64,000 nucleotides of DNA from Paracyclopina nana (lineage: Eukaryota > Arthropoda > Copepoda > Cyclopoida > Cyclopettidae): positions 3,100,001 to 3,164,000 of the forward strand of contig JAGUCH010000001.1 of NCBI GenBank assembly GCA_019096065.1, written 5' to 3'. The notes below the pieces were generated by a model. The model was not told the DNA's origin. It saw only the letters and a program-made list of their open reading frames with translations, and searched no databases. Made by a program: the position numbers and the translations under genes. Positions 35,906 through 47,900 of this stretch are shown one piece after another. How positions within the stretch are numbered: the stretch's first letter is position 1; the number at the start of each line of letters is the position of its first letter.

Positions 35906-38545
35906 TATAACCTTAAATATAGGATCAAAAGAAATTTTTGCTATTTTTGCTAATATAATTCGTTTACCAATTTGTCTCATCTAATTCAACCACAGACATA
36001 AAAGCTGCAACAATTTGCCCAAATTAAAGCCAACCGAAAGTAATAAAAAATCATACATACACCACAGCCCTTTCCTTTACGGTAAAGGAAAGAGTACCCA
36101 AGTTATTTTTTGTTTAGAAAAATGTTGTAATGACATAATATTGGAGTAATGACTTTGCTCTACTCTCATATTAGCTGATGGTCTAAATTAGTACCATTTC
36201 TTTTTTGAATGCAAATTTTGACGCTGAAATGCTGAAAATATGGCATTATGAAATTGACCATTGGAAGGCAAAAATTCGCCAAGATTTTGTGGTGTATGGA
36301 GTATATCACGTACCCTTTGACTCTAGCAATTACGTAGATGATGGATCGTGCTCAAAATTCTCGGTTGGATGTTACAGCAAAAATTAAAGCTAGATATTTT
36401 AGTGTGAAGGGAATAATAATAACATCTTCATTTTTCTAGCCGACGTTTTGAAATATGCTCATACCCATCCTCATCTCGCTTGTTAGATAAAGATGACTTT
36501 GCAAGTGTAAAAAGATTGCAAAGCGATTTCTAGTTTCCTTTTTATATGAGGCTATACGTTCGTTCGCTAGAACCTTGATTCAGGACTTAGGATTGGCAAC
36601 TAAAGGCACCATCAAATCTATCTGTTAATATATTTTGACCGCAACTTATTTGAATCTTGGGTAGTTAAAATTGAAAACACCATTATTTCATGCAAAGTAT
36701 GACTAAGCAATCTAGCACGTATGAAATGCTGTAAGTGGACCGAATGGGCCTTGGCATAAAAGTAATCAAATCAAATCAAACAAGTTCATTGAAAATCATG
36801 CCACCCATGGATTTTATGGGCTTGCAATAAATAATTATGATCGTCTTAACACAACTCAGGCCTGAAGGTCGATGATTCACAGGTCGATTTGCTTTGTTGC
36901 TCCTATGAAGTTCGTGTTTATGGGCAATTGGGTTCACAAGGGGCCGGGGTCTGGTCTCAACGAACACTGCTGCCAACTTTTGTGTTAACTATTGTTTTCA
37001 GCTCATTATTTTCAATTTTGACAGCAATCAAGTACCAATTTCTGATACGGATTTGCTTCAAAAAAACCTTTCTTCTTTTTATGAGGGGGAATTGAGAGCG
37101 ATTGATGGCCCATAATTAAGCAAAGTCAGGCTTTGGAAAGTTAAAAAATGTTATGTCGTAGATCGACCCCATAAATAATGTACTCACACGCCTTGCTATC
37201 TGATGAACACATACACGTATAAAGTCACTTTACAAAGGAAAAAGCATGCATCTTTCATGATTACTATGAGATGATTTAAGAACATTCGTCACAGAGGTCC
37301 TCGTAATTGGTTAAAGCAGCGAAAGAAAACTTAAATCATAGATGGTCATGAGTTACAGAGACAAACAATATTCACAAATCATTTTGCCAATTTTGAAAAG
37401 CTTTTAGAATGTACTACATGTTGCATGAACAATAATTTACAAGGCGAAGGTAAAGTTGACAAAGTTTTTCATTGTATTTCAAAAAGTCTTGGCTCGAAGT
37501 TTTCATGCTTTGCTATAGTTTAGAGGTAAGTACGCCCAAGTTCAAATCGACATCACCTTTCAACCTGACATTCAATATAACGTCAAAAAGCTTGCATTAG
37601 TAATTCAATTCGAGTAGAAGTAGTTAAAGTTGCTTTTAAAGGTCACTCGCACCGAGTAATAGCCAAGATCTGTCTAGAAAAGTCGCATTTGCATACGAGT
37701 TGGACTTCGGAAGTTCAACTTTTGGGTTTCGGTAGCAGACGCTTGGCTGGCAATGGAACGCGCAATTTCAATGCTCAGCTGGGGTCCTATGTATGATATC
37801 CACGATAGAGGAATTTATGATTCAAGTAGCCATAACAGCAAATATGAACTAGCTACAAAACTGGAATGAGCATTTTTTTTCTAGGCTTTTCGCGTTGTCA
37901 AATTTACTACAGCAGAAAAATTCTATACTTGAGGAAGGATAACATTCTGTAGCTTTTATACAATAGCGACAGGGAAATGCAAGGTTTCCCTTCGCAATCA
38001 TCGCTAAACGATGACAAACAACATCCCATTTTTGATTTGAAGGCGTGAAATCACATTGTCATGTCATACGTTGTTCGTGGGTGGTTGCGGTAAAAAAAAG
38101 TGATATTGGCATGCAGTGCCTTTTGAGCGATTTGTTGTGGTCGTGCACTTTGTGGCTTAAACTACAAGAAATGGTGAGTGATCATATGAAGGAAGTGTTC
38201 ATCCAACATCTATTTCAAACGGACAGAATTTGCGGTATTCAAGAAGAAACCTCACTTGTGCACGCAATGACAACATTTCTGAAAACCTAGTTGCAAGCAT
38301 CACTAACAATTTTTCGCGCAAACTGATGAAGAGCCAGGAGCCAACAATAATGTAGTGCTTGCCTCAAAAATAACTTTGTGCTGATCATTTTTTCTGCGCT
38401 AGATTGAGGCAGATTTGAAGGAAAATACTTTCATGACAATTAGCAAATAATAAAACCTCATAGGTACGGCATTCATCTTTTTTGCACCGGAGTCTAATGA
38501 TATTATCCTCCCTTACTTCATAGCAATTACAAATTGAGTTAATTA

Positions 38546-38679
38546 AGGCCTGGTTCACCAGTAATATTATTGAACAAAATATCATGGAGTATTATTTTGA
38601 TATTTGCAAATATCAGTCCTTTCCAAAATAATTTTTTCTAGCGATATTTTGCTGATCATATCGTAGGTGAAAAAGGCCA
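38546..38679. mobile_element. MITE-like element, family 2, internally deleted copy
   Basis: It begins AGGCCTGGTTCACC, contains GATATTTGCAAATATCAG and GCGATATTTTGCTGAT, and ends GTAGGTGAAAAAGGCC. At 134 bp it keeps both termini but lacks the middle. Confidence 0.7.
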
Positions 38680-40672
38680 TAAATGTAAGTTCGAATCATT
38701 ATTGACAGACGAATGAAGCTCATAAGGGGAAAAAACTAACCACTTGAGCAGACCTGCTCACCCATCAAGCATGCGTTTTCCGGCCGTCGATGCTGATATG
38801 GTTGCAAAGACATTTCCTTTTCATTCTACTATCTGTGCGGTGCTGCTAAAAAGAGGATATGCAAAGTGGATTGACATAACTTGAAGGTTACGGCGGTATG
38901 AGCTAGATGCCTTTGTCCCTCCATCTGCCATCTACTTTTAGAAGATATGCAAGCAACCTCTCCTTTGTGGGCATCCTCTTCTCGCCAGGTGGCCATAAAT
39001 GGTCAGTTTGCTATTGGCGCTTGTAATCTCAATAAGAAGAAACATTGGAGGTCAGCCAGGCCTGACAACTACTGTCAGATTAGCCAAGTTTATACCGTCA
39101 ACAATGCTGATGATCATATTGATGACAACACTAGCATATTTTTTCGTGCCTACCCTATTACATATTTTCGTGACTTTAGTCTTGCTCATTGACTGATCTT
39201 CCTCTCTCGTGGAATGGCTCTTTGTCAAAATGGATGAACTGACTTGAGCCTCCCCCACCCTTTCAAAATTGGCCAAGAAGAATGCATCAAATTCCGACAG
39301 CGTCAGTCGTGGGTAATGATGATAAAAGAATTGCACATACACTTGTTCTGATAGCTGGATAAAGCAATCCTATCTTGATGTTTATCACGTGGGAAAAATT
39401 CGTAAAAATTAAAGAGCTAGATGTGTACGTAGGTATTAAAGCAAATTATGGTGCCTCATTTTATTACAACAACGCCATGAACACCTTGATTATACCATGA
39501 ACGATTTGTGATAATGCGAAAAGAATAAGATGGTCGTCATCTCTAAAAGGCCTCCCATCAAGAGAGGTTGACTTATTATTTTTGAAATGGATACTTGCTA
39601 ATAGAGGCTCAAAAATAAAGCTAGTCTGTGTACGATGGGTACGAGTTGCAACTTCAAACGCATAAACATTAGCTTCCTGTTAACGCAGTTTTTCGAGCTT
39701 GTTTTCATTTAAGTATGATTTGCCCTTTTGTTCTCTGTGGTAGGTCCTGAACTGAATAATTTCAATGCTGCCGACAAAGGCCTTCCAGGAAAGTTGGGCT
39801 CAATGCTTATAATAATTGAAATTATGAAAGCCAACAGTTGACCTTTAAAAAAAGCACAATTACCCACCTAGTTTCATTAGCTACGACAGGAAGCTATGCA
39901 CTTTTAATTTACAGAGTTATTCGATTATTGATGACTGATTCGACATTTTAATAAAAAAAAAGATGATGCGAGACCTGAGTCTAATTAAATAGACCCAAGA
40001 GTCGCTTGCTAGGCTTGGTAAATGACGCACAAAACGTAATACCTACAATTAAATCTAATTATAGTTGAATCTATCTATTATATCGAAAAACACATTAGCA
40101 TCTTTAGCCAAGATTGCAGTGACCGAAACATCATCGCACATTTTTTCCCTCTAGAAAAAGGCCAAAAACCTGTTCTAAGACGAGTGTCCTAATTTTTGTT
40201 CATTAAGTATAGAAAAAGAATTCAATGCCAAATTTACTTTTTTGTTAGAATAGATTGACAGCAATAGTAGCGTTAACTTGCAAACTCTGCATAGAAGCCA
40301 GCAATGAATTTGCAAAGTATTTTCCTTGCAACAGATCATGATGTTGTTCCTGCTGCCAATTTGCATACAACACACGCACCATGACCTGATCTTTTGGCCT
40401 TTCTGGCTCATTTTTATTATCACCACCACCAGGTCGCATTACGCGGTTCTAGCCATCCATTTTTGAATGATTCAGCAGCTGTCACTTTAGCTAAATTATT
40501 GAATGGATCCCGGAAAAAAGCCGTCAAAAAGCTTAGTGGGCGAGTCGTGGAGCAATTTCAGCCCTATTTCTCAAGCATGCCCACCAGATGCAATTATGCA
40601 TGCTTAGGGCACGAGAGTACTACTGAAAATTGAGCAAAATTTGCATACGTCTCTATTTTTCAGGCCTGAAAG

Positions 40673-43404
40673 ATGGCGGCGGTGGCAATACGACATAAAT
40701 TCATCGTTCTTCTGCCCGTTGTCTTCTTTTGTTTGGTCTCATCATCGCAAGATCAAGATGGTAAGTGTGACACTTTTAGTTGACAGGGTACAGATTGCCC
40801 GGCGTCAAGTTAAGCCGCTTTTGACAAGGAGCATAAAATCAACAAGACACTTTTGCTTTGCAACGCACAGAGATGACCGTGGAAATCATGGAGCCCTATT
40901 CTACATGCAATTTAGCAATGCTTATGCTTGGGCGGCTATACTGATGCAAACAGCTTTTATGGAGCGTGAGTCCGGATTCAAAATGTACATTTGTCATTTT
41001 GTGTTTTACGAGTCAAGCAGTGATGACCTTAGGCTTGAAATTTGCTTTTTTTGCCTTCCACCAAAAAGTTGAGTAGTAAGATGAGTAGTTCATCGGCAGA
41101 AACATTCAATGTTTCGGTGGCGATGATGAATTGCCACAAGATGATTTTAATTTATGGGCGTTATCCTAGCACCTTGGCAATTTGATGTTGCTAAAGTAAA
41201 TATGCCCCCAAGAGCATCTTCCAACTACCTCCGATCTATCATTAGTCTGTTTTACCCAACATGAGCGTAATTGATGAAGCGACCTGCGGGCCACCCTGAA
41301 ATAATCTTGACCTCATTATCAAGAGCTCTATAAGATTAACGCATGGCAACACAATGTCTAACGCTTATATAGGACACACGGCAGAGAGAAAAAGTTATAC
41401 AAAGCTAAATGAACGTACGTGAGAGTAGTTTTGCAAGTTTAAAAAAATAGTATCTTTTTGAGTCATCGCCTTATAAAAGACACTTCAGTAGCATTTTTAT
41501 CAGATTTGTGGGAATCATAATAGGGTGAAACGCCACAAAAAATATTTATTTATTTTTTCAGCCTTTCGCGAGGCCTTCAGTGACGAGTCAAACAAGGACA
41601 TTCACGGCATTATAGATAAGAAGAGTCGCAACCATAGAAATAACGACTCAAAAATTCACGCAAACCAGAATGAAGACATCAAAGTCGTCTCCGACAGACT
41701 TAATGACCACCTTAGCGAGCTCCTGGATGATCACGGACCCATCATAATCAATGATCGAGCAAACATCAACGTCGAAATTGGCTTTGATGACTATTATTAT
41801 TATGGCAACGATGATGATGGCTATCTTCAAGAAGCGGACAGAGCAAACATAAGGATGCCGAGGTCGAGGTCAGTCGAGAGGAGGGCAGCAGGCCGAAAAA
41901 TCCTTTCTACCTCACCGGAACATTTAGTAATGTCGGAAAGGGACATGGAACATATGATGATGATGATGCTGAGAAACGCGATCACTCAAGTAGAAATGGA
42001 AGAGGAGGAGGGCGGATTTGGCCGTAACATCAGTCCAGGGCCTTCACAACCTCTTCAAACTAACTTGCAAAAGGATAGCAAAAATATTCAGGTGCCTTTA
42101 CGCCAGCCTAAGGTGATAGGCGAGAATTTGCTGCCTCCTGTTGTCGCATCAAAGAAGCCACGGCCCATCCAAAGTAGAAGGAGACCCAGCGGTAAAGGAG
42201 GTCGCCTCCGCAGTAGCAAAAGGCTAAAGCAACAAAACCTACGAAACGAAGAGGCTGAAATTGCGAGGGAAGAAGATAAGGACAATAACCAAAAGAATTT
42301 GGCCGATCAACGAAATCAAGCTCAGCAAGAAGCTCTCCGGCTTCAAAGGCTTCGAGAGGAGCAATTGGAAAAAAAGAAACTATCCCAGCAACAAAGCCTA
42401 GCCCAAGAAGCCATTCGCCAACAGGAACAACGTCGACTAGAGGAACTTCGTCGACAAGAAGAACAACGTCGACAAGAGGAACAACGTCGACAAGAGGAAC
42501 AGCGTCGTCAAGAGGAGCAGCGTCGTCAAGAGGAGCAACGCAGACAAGAGGAACAACGCCGACAAGAGGAACAACACCAGCTAGAGGAGCAACGCCGAAA
42601 TGAGGAACAACGTCGAATAGATGAGCAACGCCGAATTGAAAAGCAACATCTAAAGGGAAAAAGTGGTCAACAGAAAACTAGAGAAGAACAAGATCAACTC
42701 AGGAGAGAGCAACAAAGAGCACAGAGAGTCGGTCAACTTTCAGGAGACCAATTTCAGCAAACGCCCAGCAATCGACGACAAAAGGGTTTCAAGCAAAAAA
42801 GCTCACCTATCGCTGTTGCACAAGTGAAACCGCCTCCACTTATGGCAGAAAATGCTTTCAATACGGACGTCCAATCAAATCAAATTCCGAAAAGTAAAGG
42901 TAAAATCGAGAAAACTGTTAGCATTTAAAGGAACTGATAGCCAATGTACCTGATTCCTATATCATAAATATTGGATGTGCTATCGGACTTTTAAGCCAAT
43001 TTACACGAAAAAATATCTTGCAGGCATTATCGGCAAATCGTTTCCTCAAAGCCGTAGAGGAAAGGCATTCCGAGAACACAATAGTAGAAATCGCATCTTT
43101 CCCCCGCCACCCAACATTCCGGACACCAACTTTGATTGCGCTAACTACGAGTTTCCCGGTCTGTATGCTGACATAGAAACTGACTGCGAGGTAATAGAGT
43201 CTGGCCTACCTTAACTAAGTGCAGTGATCTTCTTGCTCCTTGTAGGTTTTCCATATGTGTCAATCCAGTGGACATGTGAGCTCCTTCACGTGTCCAGAGG
43301 GAACGAGGTTCGACCAACGCCACATGGTGTGCAATTGGGCAAATAAAGTTGAATGTGAAAAAGCTCCAGATTTCTTCAGCAACAACAAGGACCTGTACAC
43401 ATAA
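40673..43404 (+). CDS. Secreted chitin-binding (peritrophin-A) protein with long charged helical repeat
   Basis: Exons 40673-40760, 41562-42899, 43024-43190 and 43246-43404; 583 aa. A signal peptide (FIVLLPVVFFCLVSSSQ, cut near residue 26) shows secretion. An acidic Tyr-rich stretch (DDYYYYGNDDDGY) and basic Pro/Arg segments follow. Residues of about 320-375 are a run of EEQRRQ hexapeptides within a Gln/Glu/Arg-rich region (about 265-420) that should form a single charged helix or coiled coil. The C-terminus is one chitin-binding type-2 domain with the six canonical Cys (FDC, TDC, HMC, FTC, MVC, VEC; about residues 512-568). It probably binds chitin in cuticle or peritrophic matrix, with the charged region as spacer or cross-linker. 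The ATG follows a TTTTTCAG acceptor by 9 nt, so a 5' UTR intron is likely. Confidence 0.87.
42430..42600 (+). repeat. Coding tandem repeat (18-bp unit, EEQRRQ)
   Basis: About nine consecutive units of the type CAACGTCGACAAGAGGAA encode the EEQRRQ hexapeptide. The third bases differ between units while the peptide is kept, apart from one LEEQRRN variant near the 3' end. Confidence 0.9.
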
Positions 43405-44980
43405 TTAAACATATAATTGTAACTTATTCATAAAGGCATTGACGCAATATACTTCTACAAGATTGAACGTTTGGCGCGCAACATCAGCAGAAAAACTCGC
43501 AACCTCTACCTAAAAAATTCCGTATCGATTTTTACACTAGGACCGAGATTACCTATATAGAGGCTATGCTAACTGAAAACAATTTTATGATGACCGAAAA
43601 AATCGAAGGCAGTGAATTAAAGAAAATGTCATTTCTAATTCAAAATGGCAATCTTATTTCTATATGAAAAAATTTTCCTGGACGTAGTTGACTAGCAAGT
43701 AGAAGACCAAAGTGTAAGATAGAGAAATTCCTCTGGGAAATGTTAACTGCTAGCTTGCTCCTCTCGGAGCTCTCATTTTTGTTGGGTCTTGCAGCAGGGA
43801 AAGCGAGAGAAAGCACCCTCTTAAAAAAGTGAAAATCAAAATTATTTGGGATCTTGAGCGGAGATTTAAGGTGCTCCCAAAGAAACTCAGCTCAAATATT
43901 TGCTCAAGACTTTTAATAAAAATTTTATCCACTGTGCATGCAGAGAAAGCACAAACTAGACTTGATCGGGGCACTCCTTCCCATATGTACAGAGAACGAC
44001 GACGTCTATGAGTGTACATTACAACCTAAAGTCGCAACTGGATAAGGATTAGCCACCACAAAACGCTGAAATATCGGAAAATTACTTCAGGAAGTCGACG
44101 TGCACTACCTAATAACGATGAAAATTTGGTATAAGATGCTTCCAATGACAATTTCACCTCGAAACAATTTTTTCAGATGATTAGACTTCAGAATCGGTAT
44201 ACAATATTTGAGCTTTTCCCAGAAGCTATTATTGCAGATTAAGGAACTGGAACAGCACAAAAGCCTACTTAATGTTCGTGGACGCCAAGTTCACAACCTA
44301 GTTTTAATGCGAACGGTACGACAAAAGTAAAAATCCTACAAAACCCCTTTTTCTTTAACACTTTAATCGCCATAAAGATACACACTAAATAAGATATTTT
44401 TTAACTGCTTAGAATTGACTCAAAAAAACTTAATGTTCACACAGGGAATTCCAACCAAGTAGGAAAATATGGCAAGTTTCCGTTAAAGACTTTTCCTGAG
44501 CTAAAGAAGCATTTGTATCGAAAACTAAGCATGCATTACCTTTAGGTGCAGGAGTAAGAAGTAAGCGACATCTTTGTCCATAGTGATTGGCGGAGTCGAG
44601 CCAGGTCCGCCAACTCCCTAGAGGCGGAGCCTCATGGGACTTGAAGTGGCTTTCTTTTTCGCGCCCCCTTCGGAGAGGTCGAAGTCGTCGTCGGAGTCGA
44701 TCCTGATGACTACGAACTCTCCCCAATTGCGCGGAGCAGCGCGCACATCTAGCAATTCTTTCGAACAGCAAAAACCATTTCCCAGCGGACTTTTCGTCGA
44801 CTAACATCACCACCACAGAGATTTTCAACTGACTTCATCTCAGACGCGCCGGTCATCTCATCTCGCTTGCAGCTGCAACAACCACCTTCTCCAAGACGAC
44901 AACAGTTGTGATTGTGACATTGAGAGAGCGTCATTATCAAATTCTTCAGCGACGCTGGTGTACCACACCAACAAATTCCA
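43405..44980. other. Intergenic plus probable 5' UTR of the first EBF gene
   Basis: A+T-rich up to about 44400, then GC-richer (44560-44980) as expected for a promoter and 5' UTR ahead of the EBF start at 44981. Minus-strand open frames here lack homology. Confidence 0.45.
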
Positions 44981-47900
44981 ATGATGTTCAATGGCATGAC
45001 GGTGCCCCCGGGGGGCATCGCTCTGAAGGCCGAGGACAGGATTTGGATGCAATCCCTTGGCGGACACGTTTCGACAGCCGAGTAAGTTTTTCCAAATTCG
45101 TAGTAGCTAAGCCAAAAGCTCGAATTCAGCTGTGCTGAGGGAGAAGCTGATTTTCGGAGAATAGCCAGTGATGTTGTGCTGAGCCTAGGCCAGTTTTAGT
45201 GTTGATCTTGAAGCAACGCGACGGAGGCAATGCAAAGCTCTATGCACAATACTTTGGGAGCGGTTTGTAAATCAGAGGAAATCGACTGGAGGTGCGTATA
45301 TTCAGGCTAGAAATTAAGCTGCTTCGCCTGCTCATGCTGCAAAGTTTTTAGGGAAAAAGCAGCATGCACCAGGCATCATTTAAGATGACTCCCTTGGGAT
45401 TTGCCAAGTAAACTTTGGGAAAAGCAAGCGAGCCTGGCCCGGCAGGACGGCCTCAAAGGCAGATCCATAGGATCGCCAGTACTTTATGCGGCATTAGGAG
45501 CACAAGCAACTTAGTGAATCTTTCGCAACCAAGTTCAAGTGTTGGCAAGGTTTTTTCTTGGGCTCGGGACACTTTTTTCGCAGCTTCCTGGCCTATTTTC
45601 TAGTTATTTTCGAAAATACAAACTTCCTCCCTCTTCAAAGTCCATCTTAGAGTCATTAGCAGTATCGGCTTTCCCACAAAAATAGTTGGGATTTTTGGCG
45701 CCGAAAACGCGTTCCCACCCGTAAATCTCTTTTGGGAGATTCTTGCAAGAACAACAATCCGTCAGGAGCCATTCCAAGCCAACATTTGTCTACATTAGCC
45801 AGTGGTCATTTTTCGGCTACCCGCTGAGTTGACTTCCTTGCCTTGAGGTCAAGTTGCTGCTTTTCTAATGTCTTTCCTTTTTCAGCTGCCAGATTGGTCG
45901 GATTGAGTTCACCAAGCAGCCGCCGCCGAACTTGCGAAAATCCAACTTCTTTCATTTCATGCTACAATTGTTCGACCGTAACGGGAATCCCATCGAGATT
46001 GAGCGTACTTGCTTCATAAAGTTCATCGATGAAAGTGAGGTAAGGCTCTTTTTTCCTTTTCCTTCGTTCGGTAATAAAGTCCCGTGCAGTTTCACGAAAA
46101 ATTAATTTGTTATGAATTGTAAAAAGAGCTCCCAGGTTTTTGTTTACACATGCAGCTTTATTTTTGGCGTTTTTACTTTTCTTTTGTTCTGTTTTTAGCC
46201 ATCAGAACTCGAAATTAGTGAACTAGGAACAAACAGCTGATTATTGTCGTGTTTTCCAGAGACTTAGATTACTAGAGAAGCGAAATTATGTGACGTCATA
46301 GGGGGTGCGTGCCTCTTTTTTGGGACGCTCCAAAAGAGAATACAATGGCTTTTTGGGGCTGGCTGCCTGAGTTTGGGCTGGGGCTGACTTTTCATTCCAA
46401 ATATTTCAGAAATGATCCATTTTTGATCAATGTCAAGTATAGTTTGAATGTAAGTTGACCAAGTGCCTCTAACTTTTATTTTCAACAGTTTTAAGGTTCT
46501 TATTGAAAGTTTCAATTTATTTAAGAATCATTTTTATGGTACAGCCATTTTATCGTTCCCGGCTGAGCGTTCCTGGAAATGGCCAAACACTTTCAGAAAA
46601 AGTCGATTTTTTAACATATATGATCAAACTTGCGAATCTGGTTACTCTGATATCATTTGACGGAAAATCTCGGCTCTAAGGAAACCAAGGCAGTATGTCT
46701 AATCTCTTTCTGATATAGCACTGATTTTGGCGTTACTCTAAATGGGATTTTTATTGTCAAACAAATGCCGAGTGTGGCATTTTTTGAAAGTATACGTCTA
46801 CATAAAAGTGATGAAAAAGATAACTTATTGACGCGTAGCAGAAAAGCGGAATGTTTACATTTTTACTTCGCTTCTCTTATAATCTAAGTCTCTGGTGTTT
46901 TCGTTTCTTTCGGAAACGGTGCCATCCTTTCTTAGAGGAGCGTAAACTATTCGTAAGTTTGGTTATTCGGTCAGTTTTATTTTGAATCGATTCACAGCCT
47001 TTGCAAAGTTTAAGCGTACTTTTTTTTCATTTTATCGTGTTATGAATATCGCTACTTGGAAATCAGGATTGCGTGGGATTCAGCGTTAGCTCTAATTATC
47101 ATGCAGTAGTAGTTGCAGGCTCTGGGTCAAATTAAAGCTTACTGAAATATATTTGCGTGACGTGCAAGTCTTGATTAGCTTTTGATCGCCGTCCAAAATG
47201 AGTAGGTTCTGTTACATAAACGCGTGTTTATGCGGGAATATGTGAAGGTAGATGACGAGGTCCTTTGCTTTGAGCAAACAGTAATAACGCTATTACAATT
47301 GCTCAATACTCTATTCCAGGAGCCTGGAGACCGAAAAACCAACAACGGGATCAAATACAAACTGCAACTACTGTACTCCAATGGTAACTCATAATTTGCC
47401 TCTACATTGAAACTTGACTAATTTTTCCATTTTCCAGGACACAGATGCGAGCAAAACGTGTTCGTTCGACTCGTCGACTCCGTCACCAGACAAGTAAGTA
47501 CTCACTTAATCAGTCGCTAGTCATTGCAAATGCCTCCCTTTTGCATACCTCTGACTCGAGCACGAACATATAGTAGCATATTTGCTAGTGCAAAAAAGGT
47601 CTTGTTCTGCGTAATAACGGTCGTACGAGTCTTACTTTTTGACAGCTTAATTAGAAAGCCAGCGCAAAAAATGAGCACTGTGCATATCCAAGTCGTTCCC
47701 TGATTGACATTTACATTTTTGGGCACCACTCCGTCGCTTCGATCCCATTGTTCGGCTCTGAAAAGCTAGGAAAAAAACTCTGACATGTTATGACTGCCGT
47801 AATTCCACCTGCTGGAAATCATGTTAAAGGGGGGGAGGGCCAGCTCCCGCCCCATAAAATAGGATGATGATGCTCGACATCAACCCAGCGGGTCACCGAA

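Larger units (their letters stand above)
34384..40672. other. Intergenic, about 6.3 kb, two repeat elements, no gene recognised
   Basis: It holds a palindromic element (35639-35905), a shortened family-2 copy (38546-38679) and an imperfect short palindrome near 34890-34985 (ACTATGCTTATAAGTATAAG against its mirror). Open frames are short and without homology. Confidence 0.5.

Noticed and set aside
38685-38705. GTTCGAATC resembling a tRNA T-loop
   Set aside because: The flanking bases do not form a T stem, and no acceptor, D or anticodon arms are found upstream.
38999-39342. Overlapping plus (65 codons, hydrophobic) and minus (96 codons) frames
   Set aside because: Both are short and mutually antisense, without a promoter, splice sites or homology. 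Hydrophobicity alone is not enough.
44430-45067. Several overlapping minus-strand frames near the EBF start
   Set aside because: They overlap the EBF first exon and its GC-richer 5' UTR, have non-conserved composition and no family match.
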